Assembly: GCA_002030045.1 (NCBI GenBank) | Contig: LQBI01000013.1 | Location: 1-64,000 of the forward strand | Reading direction: 5' to 3' | DNA from: Candidatus Aegiribacteria sp. MLS_C | GTDB lineage: Bacteria > Fermentibacterota > Fermentibacteria > Fermentibacterales > JCC-6 | Length of the DNA stretch: 64,000 nt | Shown here: piece by piece, positions 1 through 10,306 of the stretch | Position numbering within the stretch: the first letter of the stretch is position 1 | Layout of the letters: every line of letters begins with the position of its first letter | Notes under the pieces: model-generated | What the model saw: the letters and a program-made list of their open reading frames with translations, nothing else | Databases searched by the model: none | What the model was told of the DNA's origin: nothing | Position numbers and translations under genes: made by a program

Positions 1-1000
1 TGAGGAGAAGGCCCCCTACCAGCACCAGTGCTCCCGCCGCCAGTGCCGCGTCCATTCGCCAGTCCATCACCAGGAACAGACCTTCGAAGGAGAGCACCAG
101 AACGGCCAGCAGTGCCAGCGTTGCCGTCTGGGTGGTTCCGGCGGCCATGGGGTTCACCAGCAGCACGAATACGAAGTCCGCCGCCAGAAGGATGGCCAGC
201 CTTGTCAGGAGCCTCCCGTTCTTCCTCCAAAGGGATACCGCACCCAGCAGGAATGGTACCAGCAGCACAGGCCAGAGCATCCGCCACAGGGATGCGGCGT
301 AGCGGGTGACGACGCCCATGGACAGGCTGCCCATGCTGGCACCGTATACTTCCCTGTACCCCCCGGCGGATACCTGCCGCAGGAAATGCGCCAGGTCCCC
401 GGTGCCTCCCCAGTCCACAATTGTCCCGGCGGCGGAGCCCAGCGGGAGGGCAAGGTAGAGGCTGAGCCCGAGGAAAGCTCCTGCCAGGAACCGGAGGGGA
501 GAGGCTCCCTTCCAGCGGCAGAGGACCGGCAGCAGGATGCCCTGGAGATGCAGGGAAAGGGCCAGCCCCGTCAGGTAGCCACCCTCGAGACCGAATTCAG
601 GTCTTCTGACCAGGGCGACGGCGAAGACCAGCAGCATAGGGCCGTATGCGTCCCAAATCAGGAGCCTGCCTGCGACTGCCGGGAGCAGCAGGACTCCGGC
701 GGAGAAAAGCAGACCTGGCACCGTTCTCCTTCGGTCGAGGAGCACCAGGAACGATGCGGCGATAAGCGCGAAGAGAACCCTCAGGCTCTCCCTGCCGAAG
801 AGGACCCAGGAGAGCCTGGCTGAAAGGCTGAGGAGAGGGAGCCCAGGAGGATGGTTGACTCCTCCCAGCCGGGCCACCGTCAGGAACTCGCCCCCGTCCT
901 CCACGGGTATGCCCGTCTGTCCCGTCAGGTATGCCACCACGAACAGCAGGACAATGCAGGAGAACAGGACAAGGGGAGCCGGAAGAGTGTCCCGTCTCAC
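1..1000 (-). CDS. DUF2723-family polytopic membrane protein (3' end beyond window)
   Basis: About 333 residues are visible and the gene runs off the left edge. The start is a GTG at 1000-998 that overlaps the pilR stop (GTGA), so translation is probably coupled to pilR. The product opens with a hydrophobic segment (LVLFSCIVLLFVVAYLTG), then carries the conserved loop DGGEFLTVARLGGVNHPPGL at about residues 35-54, and then many hydrophobic segments. That loop, with its acidic pair and the N-H-P-P-G signature, is typical of the DUF2723/TMEM260 family. The family resembles GT-C glycosyltransferases, and human TMEM260 is an O-mannosyltransferase. Its position directly after the pilus regulator suggests glycosylation of a surface or pilus protein, but that is inference. 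The family call is firmer than the function. Confidence 0.8.
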   Translation of the reverse strand, partial: MRRDTLPAPLVLFSCIVLLFVVAYLTGQTGIPVEDGGEFLTVARLGGVNHPPGLPLLSLSARLSWVLFGRESLRVLFALIAASFLVLLDRRRTVPGLLFSAGVLLLPAVAGRLLIWDAYGPMLLVFAVALVRRPEFGLEGGYLTGLALSLHLQGILLPVLCRWKGASPLRFLAGAFLGLSLYLALPLGSAAGTIVDWGGTGDLAHFLRQVSAGGYREVYGASMGSLSMGVVTRYAASLWRMLWPVLLVPFLLGAVSLWRKNGRLLTRLAILLAADFVFVLLVNPMAAGTTQTATLALLAVLVLSFEGLFLVMDWRMDAALAAGALVLVGGLLL

Positions 1001-2400
1001 TCTTCTTCCATCTGTTCCGAGTACTTCTCCAGCCTCCTGTAGAGGGTGCTCTCGTTGATGCCCAGGATCTTCGCGGCAAGCCTCTTCTGGCCCCTTGCCT
1101 GGTGCTCCAGCACGTACAGGGTGTACGCCTTCTCTATCTCGTCCAGCGTCGGGTTCCTGCCGGACATGTTCCCCGAAAGGAGCGGCTCGCGGGTTTCCCG
1201 GGACGCTTCTTCGGCTTCACCGTGCACAACGAAGTCCGGAAGGTCCGAAGCTTCGATGACGCTTCCCCCGGTCATCACGCAGAGGCGCTCCACCAGGTTT
1301 TCCAGTTCCCTGACGTTGCCGGGCCACCGGTACCGGCAGAGGATGTCCACTGCATCCTCGCTGAAGCTCTTGGGTTCATCTCCGGATTGCCCGGCGTAGT
1401 CCGCAAGGAACTTCTCGATGAGGAAGGGTATGTCCGAGACCCTCTCCCTCAGCGCGGGCACATGCAGGGGTATCACGTTGAGCCGGTAGTAGAGGTCCGA
1501 CCTGAAGTCCCCGCTGCGGACCCTCTCGGAGAGGTCGGTGTTGGTGGCTGCTATTATCCTGGCGTCGAAGGCCACCTGCCTGGTCCCTCCCACAGGGAGA
1601 ACCTGGCGTTCCTGGAGGGCCCTGAGGAGCTTGACCTGGAGTTCCCTGTCCAGCTCGCTCACCTCGTCCAGGAAGAAGGTGCCGCCGCCGGCAGCTACAA
1701 GGAGCCCGTCCTTGTCCCTGTGGGCTCCGGTGAAGGAGCCTCTCACATGTCCGAACAGTTCGCTTGCCAGCAGGTCCCGGGAGAAGCTGCCGCAGTTCAC
1801 CCCCAGGAATGGGCCGTCGCACCTTGGGCTGCTTCCGTGTATGGCCCTTGCTATGAGTTCCTTGCCGCTGCCGCTCTCGCCGGTTATCAGCACGGTGCTG
1901 TCCTTTTCGGCCACCATCCGGACCTTTTCCAGCAGTTCGACTATCGGCCTGGACTTGCCGATTATTCCATCGGTGGAGTACTTCGCCCTCACCCTGCTGC
2001 GGAGTTCTACGTTCTCCTTCCTCAGCTCCTTCTCTCCCACCGCCTTCTCGATGGCTATCAGGAGCTGGTCCACCTCGAAGGGTTTCACCAGGTAGTCGGA
2101 GGCACCTTTACGCATCGCCTTCACCGCCGAGTCCACGCTGGAGAAGGCCGTCATCATTATACCTATGAGCCCCGGGGACATCCTCTGCATCTCGGAGAGG
2201 ACCTCGAAGCCGCTCATCCCCGGCATCTTCACGTCCACCACCAGTATGTCGGGCATGTCCCTGGCTGCGGCCTTCAGCGCGTCCTCTCCATTGCTGTGGC
2301 AGGAGACCCGGTACCCGTGCTCCTCCAGGAGAATGGATAGCCATTCCAGCATGGGCTTCTCGTCGTCGACGACCATGACCGAGAACTGGCGGTCCTTCAT
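997..2400 (-). CDS. pilR: PilR-like NtrC-family sigma-54 response regulator
   Basis: The product has 467 residues and a complete three-domain NtrC layout. The receiver domain (about 5-120) has acidic residues D12/D13 and the phospho-acceptor D56 in DILVVDVKMPG. The sigma-54 AAA+ domain (about 145-375) has Walker A GESGSGKE at 174-181 and Walker B TFFLDEV at 241-247. The C-terminus has a Fis-type helix-turn-helix ending ILGINESTLYRRLEKY. The sigma-54 contact loop reads GSFTGA (221-226) rather than the usual GAFTGA. The gene lies directly downstream of a membrane histidine kinase and the pilBTC genes, which supports PilR over other NtrC paralogues. A likely target is the sigma-54 promoter at 56094-56109. 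An AGG-rich ribosome site (GGGAGGTGAAGC) precedes the ATG. Confidence 0.92.
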   Translation of the reverse strand: MKDRQFSVMVVDDEKPMLEWLSILLEEHGYRVSCHSNGEDALKAAARDMPDILVVDVKMPGMSGFEVLSEMQRMSPGLIGIMMTAFSSVDSAVKAMRKGASDYLVKPFEVDQLLIAIEKAVGEKELRKENVELRSRVRAKYSTDGIIGKSRPIVELLEKVRMVAEKDSTVLITGESGSGKELIARAIHGSSPRCDGPFLGVNCGSFSRDLLASELFGHVRGSFTGAHRDKDGLLVAAGGGTFFLDEVSELDRELQVKLLRALQERQVLPVGGTRQVAFDARIIAATNTDLSERVRSGDFRSDLYYRLNVIPLHVPALRERVSDIPFLIEKFLADYAGQSGDEPKSFSEDAVDILCRYRWPGNVRELENLVERLCVMTGGSVIEASDLPDFVVHGEAEEASRETREPLLSGNMSGRNPTLDEIEKAYTLYVLEHQARGQKRLAAKILGINESTLYRRLEKYSEQMEEE

Positions 2401-2451
2401 GCTTCACCTCCCATGCCGGATAATAAGAAGAATCATGGTTCACTCCCAGGG

Positions 2452-2473
2452 TCGGAAGAGCATTTTCTTCCGA
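2452..2473. repeat. Hairpin between pilS and pilR
   Basis: TCGGAAGA and TCTTCCGA form a perfect 8-bp stem with a 6-nt loop, starting immediately after the pilS stop codon. There is no following T-run on the minus strand, so it is more likely an mRNA stability or attenuation element within the pilS-pilR transcript than a full terminator. Confidence 0.5.
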
Positions 2474-4111
2474 TCATAGTCCATTCCCCGGATCGGAAGA
2501 AACAGAGTCAGGAGGCGCCACGGGAAGGCTCACGCGAACCGAGGTCCCCCTGCCCGGCTCGGATTCGATCTCCATCCTTCCCCTGTGGTCCATTGCAACC
2601 TTCCTGGCGACGAACAGCCCGATACCGGTGCCCTCCTTCTTCGTCGTGAAGAAGGGGTCGAAAATGTGAAGTCTGACCTCCTCCGGTATTCCCGGGCCGT
2701 TGTCCCTCACGCAGAGTTCGGCCATGCCCTCCAGGGGAGACCTGGAAAGGGACAGGGTTATCATTCCCTCGGGGTCCGTGCCCAGCACTTCCGCGCTGTT
2801 CCTCATCACGTTGGTCAGCATCTGGACCAGCCTGGCCTGGTTGCCGAAGACTATGTAGTTCCCTTCCACCCTCGTCTCTATGGTGGTGTGGGCTCCGAAG
2901 CCCTGGCGGGCCACCTCCGCTGCCTCCCTCACCACTGCCTCCAGCGATACCGGGTTGGAGTATGCCGTGGAACTGTTCCTGGAAAGCTCGAGGTAGCCCT
3001 CGATTATCTCGGATATCCGCCTGGCCTGGTGGCTTATGAGTTCCGTCATCCTGTCGGACTTGCGCCAGTCAAGCGTACCCATCTGGAGTATGTGCGCAGC
3101 CCCGCTCATGGAGGCCAGTGGGTTCCTTATCTCGTGGGCCAGGGTGCTGGAGAGCCTTCCGATGGCGGCAAGCTTCTCCTGCTCCTGCAGCCTCTTCTTG
3201 AGCTCGAAGGTCTCGGTGATGTCCGTCATGGCCACCAGGGCGCCGGCCTTCTCCCCGTCGTTGCCCAGGAAGGTCCCCATGCGGCACTCCACCACCCTGT
3301 CCTGAACGCTGACCTCCACCACCGGCTGCATGCTTGCAGTGAGCTGGAACTCCCTGAGCATGGTGTATATGTCGGTATCGTGAACCGCCTTCCGCCAGTC
3401 CTCCTCCAGCCCCAGCAGCCGCCTTCCCGCGTTGTTTACGCTGATGGGCTCGCCGGCGTTGTCTATCACCAGGATGCCGTCGGAGAGGCTCTCCAGTATC
3501 TCGCGGGACATGGTCCTGGCATCCCTCAGCTGCCTCAGTATCCCCTCCGCTCTTCCCTTCTCCAGAACCAGGTGCTGCGAAAGGTAGCCAGACACAAGCC
3601 CGGTGATGGTCAGGAAACCGGCGTAGATGGTTACGAAGAGCAGGGAATACTGGAACGACACCTGGGTGGGAAGGCTTCGCATCACCTTCTCGATGGAGGT
3701 GCCGGCATGGCTGGGTACGACGGTCCCGGAGAACGCCAGCCAGGCCATGACTGCCAGCATTACGGAATCCAGCACCGCTGCTGTGACGCCGCCCCTGATG
3801 CCGAGGTAGAAACCGGCCGTTACGGTGTGTATGAAGAAGATGGCGGTGAAGGGTCCGTCGAACCCCCCGGCCATGCTTATCAGCGCCGACAGGAGGACCG
3901 AGTCGAGAATGAACAGCGTCCAGAGCTGCCGGTCCCTCTCCCCTGTCATGTGTCTGGAGAGGGCGTCCAGCAGGACGGAGAGCCCCGCCGCCGAGGCCAC
4001 GGCGGTGTAGAGGGGACCGACCTTGCCCCAGCCCAGGAAAATGAGCCCGAAGACGGTGAAGAGGCCGAACACGATGACGCGCCCCACCTGGAGCCAGGCG
4101 CGGCGCGTCAT
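2474..4111 (-). CDS. pilS: PilS-like membrane sensor histidine kinase
   Basis: The product is a sensor kinase of about 545 residues. The N-terminal third is hydrophobic with about six membrane segments, followed by a short coiled stretch and a PAS domain (LESLSDGILVIDNAGEPISV). The HisKA phospho-acceptor motif is LAHEIRNPLASMSGAAHIL, and the HATPase region carries N-box RNSAEVL, G1 DNGPGIP and G2 GTGIGLFVARK. Multi-TM plus PAS plus HisKA/HATPase is the PilS arrangement, and pilR follows 73 nt downstream. I chose ATG at 4111 because AAGGACAGGGA lies just upstream. A GTG at 4135 would add eight residues. The input is unknown; in Pseudomonas, PilS senses membrane pilin levels. Confidence 0.88.
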   Translation of the reverse strand: MTRRAWLQVGRVIVFGLFTVFGLIFLGWGKVGPLYTAVASAAGLSVLLDALSRHMTGERDRQLWTLFILDSVLLSALISMAGGFDGPFTAIFFIHTVTAGFYLGIRGGVTAAVLDSVMLAVMAWLAFSGTVVPSHAGTSIEKVMRSLPTQVSFQYSLLFVTIYAGFLTITGLVSGYLSQHLVLEKGRAEGILRQLRDARTMSREILESLSDGILVIDNAGEPISVNNAGRRLLGLEEDWRKAVHDTDIYTMLREFQLTASMQPVVEVSVQDRVVECRMGTFLGNDGEKAGALVAMTDITETFELKKRLQEQEKLAAIGRLSSTLAHEIRNPLASMSGAAHILQMGTLDWRKSDRMTELISHQARRISEIIEGYLELSRNSSTAYSNPVSLEAVVREAAEVARQGFGAHTTIETRVEGNYIVFGNQARLVQMLTNVMRNSAEVLGTDPEGMITLSLSRSPLEGMAELCVRDNGPGIPEEVRLHIFDPFFTTKKEGTGIGLFVARKVAMDHRGRMEIESEPGRGTSVRVSLPVAPPDSVSSDPGNGL

Positions 4112-4177
4112 TCCCTGTCCTTTATTGCCCCGCACGGGAGGAGCTTCCTCCGCGAAGCCCTGTCGGAGTACCTACCG

Positions 4178-5386
<1,209 letters not shown>

Positions 5387-5401
5387 TGCCGCCTCCTATT
5401 G

Positions 5402-6472
5402 CTAGATAATGTCTCTTCCCGTTGCTATCATCTGTTCCAGCTCGCCTATGTCGGGAGACCTCTCCAGGGCCACCTCCCTGGTTATTACTTTTTTCCTGTA
5501 GAGGTTGAAGAGCGACTGGTTCATGGTCCTCATGCCGTACTTGGTGCCTGCCTGCATGATACCGTAGATCTGGTGCAGCTTGTCCTGGCGTATGGTGGCC
5601 CTGACGGCCGGGTTGCATACAAGCACCTCCACGGCAAGAGCCCTGCCGGTGCCCCTTGCCTTGGGGACCAGCTGCTGTGTCATGACACCGATGGTTACGA
5701 AGGAGAGCTGGCTCCTCACCTGCTCCTGCTGGGTCGAGGGGAAGGAGTCGATGATCCTGTTGATGGACTCGTAGGTGGAGTTGGTGTGAAGGGTCGCCAT
5801 GGTGAGGTGTCCGGTCTCGGCGATGTTCAGGGCGACCTGCATCGTCTCCATGTCCCTCATCTCGCCGATGAGGACCACGTCCGGGTCCTGCCTGAGCACG
5901 TACCGCAGGGAGTTGCCGAAGGACTTGGTGTCCGAGCCAACCTCTCTCTGGTTGATTATGCCCTTGTCGTGATGGTGCACGTACTCGATGGGGTCCTCTA
6001 TGGTCACTATGTGGCAGCGCCTGGTGGCATTGACCTTGCGGATGATGGAGGCCAGGGTGGTGGACTTGCCGCAGCCGGTGGGCCCGGTGACCAGTATCAG
6101 CCCCTGTCTCCTCTCGGCGAACTCGTTCACGGCCTTGGGCAGGCCAAGCTCCTCGAAGGACAGTATCTCGTGAGGAATGGCCCTTATGGCGCAGGCGACG
6201 CAGTTGCGCTGCAGGAAGACGTTGGCCCTGAACCTGGAGAGACCCTTGATGCCGAAGGCGAAGTCCAGCTCCTTCTCAAGCTCGAACCTTTTCTTCTGCT
6301 CGTCCTTCAGGAGACTGTATATGAGGTTCTGAGTGTCCTGGGGGGTCAGCGGGTCGTATTCCATCCTCTCCAGCTCACCGTCGATTCGAATAACCGGCGG
6401 GGTGCCGACGGTCAGGTGGAGGTCGGTGGCCCGCCGCTCCATCATCTCCTTCAACAGAGTCTTGATAATCAT
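5402..6472 (-). CDS. pilT: Type IV pilus retraction ATPase PilT
   Basis: The product has 356 residues, as expected for PilT. It begins directly with the short N-terminal domain (RRATDLHLTVGTPPVIRIDG). Walker A is GPTGCGKS at 130-137, the Asp box is IEDPIEYVHHH near 158-168, Walker B is VLIGEMRD around 200-207, and the His box is GHLTMATLHTNST at 221-233. The DLHL start and the absence of the zinc-binding cysteines seen in PilB distinguish it as PilT. PilT is a hexameric ring that depolymerises pili for twitching. Its start lies one nucleotide after the TAG stop of the upstream pilB-like gene. The canonical C-terminal AIRNLIRE element is not obvious. Confidence 0.93.
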   Translation of the reverse strand: MIIKTLLKEMMERRATDLHLTVGTPPVIRIDGELERMEYDPLTPQDTQNLIYSLLKDEQKKRFELEKELDFAFGIKGLSRFRANVFLQRNCVACAIRAIPHEILSFEELGLPKAVNEFAERRQGLILVTGPTGCGKSTTLASIIRKVNATRRCHIVTIEDPIEYVHHHDKGIINQREVGSDTKSFGNSLRYVLRQDPDVVLIGEMRDMETMQVALNIAETGHLTMATLHTNSTYESINRIIDSFPSTQQEQVRSQLSFVTIGVMTQQLVPKARGTGRALAVEVLVCNPAVRATIRQDKLHQIYGIMQAGTKYGMRTMNQSLFNLYRKKVITREVALERSPDIGELEQMIATGRDII

Positions 6473-6473
6473 G

Positions 6474-8288
6474 CTATGCCGAATGTCCTTCCCCGCTCTT
6501 CCGGCCGGCGGTCTCGCCCTTGAGTGCCTCCAGGGCCCTCTTGATGTCGAGATCGTCCTCCGCAGTGACCCTTGTTACCTCTTCCAGAGTGGTTACTCCG
6601 TTCTTCATCTTGTCCACGGCATCCATCCTGAGGGTCCTCATGCCGTTCCTGACGCCCATTACCCTTATCCTGCTGGCGGTGGCCTTCTCGATGATCGCCT
6701 GTTTTATATTCTTATCAATCGCCAGTACTTCGTAAAGACCGATCCTCCCCCTGTAACCCGAGCCGCCGCAGCTGGCGCAGCCGGCACCTTCATAGGTTGT
6801 ATATCCGGCCAACTCCGCCGGGTCAATACCGGCGGCCAGCAGCTCCTGGTCCGAGTATTGCCGTGGTCTTCTGCACTTCTTGCAGATCTTCCTGACGAGC
6901 CTCTGGGCCATGATGGTCCTTACGGCGGATGCCACCAGGAAGGGCTTTATGCCGATGTCCACCAGCCTGTTCACGGTACTGGGTGCGTCATTGGTGTGAA
7001 TGGTGGAGAAGACCAGGTGGCCGGTCAGGGCGGCCTTTATGGCAATGCTCGCCGTCTCCAGGTCCCTTATCTCGCCCACCATGATGATGTTGGGGTCCTG
7101 CCTGAGTATGGCCCTCAGGGCCGAGGCGAAATCGTAGCCCATGCTGAAGTCGATCTGCGTCTGCGTGAGTCCCTCTATGTTGTACTCCACCGGCTCCTCG
7201 GCGGTGTGGATGTTCCTGTTCTCGGTGTTCAGCGAGCTCAGGGCCGAGTAGAGGGTGGTGGTCTTGCCGCTGCCGGTGGGGCCGGTGACCAGGACGATGC
7301 CGTAGGGGGCGTTCACCCCCTGCATGAAAACCTTAAGAGCCCCCTCGGGAAAGCCCAGCTCCCTGAGGTCGAACTCCAGGCTGCCCCTGTCAAGGATACG
7401 GAGCACTATCTTCTCACCGTTCACCGTCGGGACGGCGCTGACCCGGAAGTCAATGGACCTGCCGTCTATAACGGCCTTTATCCTGCCGTCCTGGGTCTTG
7501 CGCTTCTCGGCTATGTTCATTCCCGCCATGATCTTCAGGCGGCTGAGTATCTGGGGCTGGACCTTCTTGGGGAGCTTCCTGACCACGAAGCACTTGCCGT
7601 CCCTCCTGTACCTTATGCGCAGGTACTTCTCGTAGGGCTCCACGTGTATGTCGCTGACCTCGCCGCGAACGGCCTTTCCTATGATCGAGTTCACGAACCC
7701 CACGATGGGGCCGGCGGAGAGTTCGGAATACTCATCTTCGAAATCGTCCTCGTACTCGTCCTCCTCCTGATCCTCACCCACCTCCAGGCTCTGTACCACC
7801 TCCAGGTCGTCCAGTTCCTCCTGGTATTCCTCCAGCTGGTCCTTGACGGATACCAGGGCGTCCTGCTTGCCGTAAAGGTCGTTCTGAGCCCTTCTGACCG
7901 CGGAAGGGGCAGAGGCGTAGACCACCACTTCCTTGCCCACTGCGAACTTGACCTCGTCGATGGCGTACAGGTCCCCGGGAGAACCCATGGCAACGTGGAA
8001 ATACATGGGTTCGGACTTGAAGGGGATCACCAGGTATTTCCTGGCGATGTCCTCGTCCAGCTCTTCCCTCAGTGCCTCACCGATATCGGTCTCGTTGAGG
8101 TAGACGGGTTTCACGGAGTATATCTCCGAAAGGAACTCGGTTATCAGGTCCTCCGGAACTATTCCGGTGGACACCAGCTGGTCGGCCATCTCGATCTCGC
8201 CCGGGCCGTATTCGCCCACTATCCGGTCGATGTCCTCCTGGGTCACCATTCCGGATTCCAGTAGCATCATTGCGAGCCTGCTGAGCAA
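6474..8288 (-). CDS. Second PilB/GspE-like assembly ATPase
   Basis: The product has 604 residues. An N-terminal GspE/PilB domain (about 1-150) is followed by an acidic linker near residues 155-190 (GEDQEEDEYEDDFEDEYSEL). The ATPase core has GPTGSGKTTTLYSAL, EEPVEYN, IIMVGEIRDLETA and HLVFSTIHTNDA. A Cys4 zinc site is CKKC plus CASC. The start is a TTG at 8288, preceded at good distance by GGAGG (ACGGAGGTCCAA). It is a paralogue of the gene immediately upstream. Two tandem PilB-type motors could form mixed rings or serve different filaments. The second filament candidate in this window is the pseudopilin cluster at 48-56 kb. Confidence 0.88.
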   Translation of the reverse strand: MLSRLAMMLLESGMVTQEDIDRIVGEYGPGEIEMADQLVSTGIVPEDLITEFLSEIYSVKPVYLNETDIGEALREELDEDIARKYLVIPFKSEPMYFHVAMGSPGDLYAIDEVKFAVGKEVVVYASAPSAVRRAQNDLYGKQDALVSVKDQLEEYQEELDDLEVVQSLEVGEDQEEDEYEDDFEDEYSELSAGPIVGFVNSIIGKAVRGEVSDIHVEPYEKYLRIRYRRDGKCFVVRKLPKKVQPQILSRLKIMAGMNIAEKRKTQDGRIKAVIDGRSIDFRVSAVPTVNGEKIVLRILDRGSLEFDLRELGFPEGALKVFMQGVNAPYGIVLVTGPTGSGKTTTLYSALSSLNTENRNIHTAEEPVEYNIEGLTQTQIDFSMGYDFASALRAILRQDPNIIMVGEIRDLETASIAIKAALTGHLVFSTIHTNDAPSTVNRLVDIGIKPFLVASAVRTIMAQRLVRKICKKCRRPRQYSDQELLAAGIDPAELAGYTTYEGAGCASCGGSGYRGRIGLYEVLAIDKNIKQAIIEKATASRIRVMGVRNGMRTLRMDAVDKMKNGVTTLEEVTRVTAEDDLDIKRALEALKGETAGRKSGEGHSA

Positions 8289-8299
8289 TTGGACCTCCG

Positions 8300-10090
8300 T
8301 TACTCGTTGGCTATTGTCTCTCTCAGGACCTCGTCGAAGGTGGTGAGACCCGCCTCCAGTTTCCTGAGAGCAGCCTCCCTGAGGTTCACCATTCCCTTGG
8401 CCAGGGCCGCCTTCTCTATGTCTATGCTGTTTGCGTCGCTCTCTATCAGCTGCCGGATGTCGTCGTCCACGGTCATGACCTCGAATATCCCTATCCTGCC
8501 CTTGTAACCGGTGTTGTTGCAGTGGGAGCAGCCTGTACCTGTGTACAGGGTGATCTTCCTGAACCTCTCAGGGTCCACTCCCGCATCGACGAAGGCGTCG
8601 TCGGGGATGCTGACAGGGGTCTTGCACTTGGTGCATACCTTTCGAATGAGCCTCTGGGACGCTATGCAGACCAGGGAAGTGCTGAGCATGAATGGCTCCG
8701 TGCCTATGTCTATGAGCCTGTTTATCGTGCTGGGTGCGTCGTTGGTATGGGTGGTGGAGAGCACCAGGTGGCCGGTGAGGGCGGCCCTTATGGCTATCTC
8801 GCTTGTCTCCTGGTCCCTTATCTCTCCCACCATGATGATGTCGGGGTCCTGCCTGAGATAGGCCCGGAGTGCATTGGCGAATGTCAGTCCCACCTCGTCG
8901 TTCATCTGTACCTGGTTGATGCCCTTGAGGTTGAACTCCACGGGGTTCTCGGCGGTCATGATGTTGACGCCGATGTCATTGAGTTCCGTCAGCGCCGAAT
9001 ACAGGGTCGTGGTCTTGCCGCATCCGGTCGGGCCCGTGACCAGGACTATTCCGAAGGGTCTCTTGATGCCCTTCCTGAATGCTTTCAGGGACTCCTCCTC
9101 GAAGCCAAGCTTCTCCAGGTCGAGTATGACGGCGGAACGGTCCAGCAGCCTCACTTCCACCTTCTCCCCGAACAGCGTCGGAAGAGTGGCAAGCCTCATG
9201 TCCACGAAACGGTCACCAACCATTATCTTCTGCCGGCCGTCCTGCGGAAGGTGGTGTTCGGCGATGTTCATTCCTCCCAGGATCTTCAGACGGCTCACCA
9301 TGGCCGCCCTGTACTTCCTGCTGGGTCTCATGACCTCGTGCAGCACGCCGTCTATACGGAACCTGACCCTGACGTACTTCTCGAAGGGTTCGAAGTGAAT
9401 GTCGCTGGCGCCCCTGCGGACGGCGTCGGCTATGAGGCTGTTGACCAGCTTGACGACCGGCGAATCGGCAACCTCGAAGTTGAGGTCCTCCTCCTCGACC
9501 TCTTCCTCGTCATCCTGCTGGATTATCATGGACTCGAAGACCTCGTCCCCCACCAGCATGTCATCCTTCTCCACATAATCCTCCTTCTCGATGTCGGCGA
9601 GGGAAGTGTGGGGCGAGGATTGGTTCTGCTTCTGGCTCTCCTCGACGGAGACAAGTGCCTCGGAATCGGCGTAGTACTTCGAAAGGGCGCGCTTCAGCAT
9701 GCTGGATGAACAGACCCGCGGCTCGATGTCCATTCCCAGGGAGAACCTCAGGTCGTCGATGGCGAAGAGGTTGTTCGGGTCGGTCATGGCTACGATGAGC
9801 TTCCTGCCCTCGCGCCTTATGGGAACCACCTCGTACCGTCTGGCGATCTCCCCCGTGATGAGGTGGATCACGTCCTCGTCCAGTTCGGATGAGTCTATGT
9901 TAACGCTCTCGACGCTCTGCTGGCGGGCGAGGAACTTGTTGAGATCCTCCTCGGATATCGCCTGCATGCTTACCAGGTGATAACCCAGCTTGTTCCCCTC
10001 CTGGCTCTGCTTCTCAAGCGCCTTGTCCAGCTGCCCGCTCGTGATGATCCCCGAATTCAGTAGAAGCTGACCCAGTTTTTTTGCGTTCAT
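8300..10090 (-). CDS. pilB: Type IV pilus assembly ATPase PilB
   Basis: The product has 596 residues from ATG 10090, which has GGGAGG just upstream. An upstream in-frame start at 10129 adds 13 unconvincing residues. The N-terminal domain (MNAKKLGQLLLNSGIITSGQ) matches GspE_N/PilB. The core contains SDIHFEPFEKYVRVRFRIDG, Walker A GPTGCGKTTT, ENPVEFN, IIMVGEIRDQETS, HLVLSTTHTNDA and Cys4 CTKC/CSHC. An acidic linker (QQDDEEEVEEEDL) separates the N domain from the ATPase. It powers pilus extension. It is the first gene of the pil cluster, with a candidate promoter at 10162-10189. Confidence 0.92.
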   Translation of the reverse strand: MNAKKLGQLLLNSGIITSGQLDKALEKQSQEGNKLGYHLVSMQAISEEDLNKFLARQQSVESVNIDSSELDEDVIHLITGEIARRYEVVPIRREGRKLIVAMTDPNNLFAIDDLRFSLGMDIEPRVCSSSMLKRALSKYYADSEALVSVEESQKQNQSSPHTSLADIEKEDYVEKDDMLVGDEVFESMIIQQDDEEEVEEEDLNFEVADSPVVKLVNSLIADAVRRGASDIHFEPFEKYVRVRFRIDGVLHEVMRPSRKYRAAMVSRLKILGGMNIAEHHLPQDGRQKIMVGDRFVDMRLATLPTLFGEKVEVRLLDRSAVILDLEKLGFEEESLKAFRKGIKRPFGIVLVTGPTGCGKTTTLYSALTELNDIGVNIMTAENPVEFNLKGINQVQMNDEVGLTFANALRAYLRQDPDIIMVGEIRDQETSEIAIRAALTGHLVLSTTHTNDAPSTINRLIDIGTEPFMLSTSLVCIASQRLIRKVCTKCKTPVSIPDDAFVDAGVDPERFRKITLYTGTGCSHCNNTGYKGRIGIFEVMTVDDDIRQLIESDANSIDIEKAALAKGMVNLREAALRKLEAGLTTFDEVLRETIANE

Positions 10091-10161
10091 CGGACCTCCC
10101 AGGACCTGCTGCTCTCCGGCCAGGACCATAGCCGGATTATTACTTGCTCCAGTATGCAGTG

Positions 10162-10189
10162 ACTATAAATCATTCCACGGATACGGCAA
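10162..10189 (-). promoter_or_regulatory. Candidate sigma-70 promoter for the pil cluster
   Basis: On the minus strand TTGCCG (10189-10184) and TATAGT (10167-10162) are separated by 16 nt, about 70 nt upstream of the chosen pilB start. It lies in the 216-bp gap between sprA and pilB, which otherwise shows no gene. Confidence 0.4.
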
Positions 10190-10306
10190 ACCCGCAGGTT
10201 CCGACAGAATCGGACCGGGAATCAGTCCTGACCATATACAGAAAACCCGGCTTCGACCAGCTTTGGCTCACCGCCGCTGAACGGGCCGAGGTTTTCCGAA
10301 GGGGTC

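Noticed and set aside
6333-8264. Plus-strand open frame of 643 codons
   Set aside because: It is antisense to the second PilB-like gene and shows no motif.
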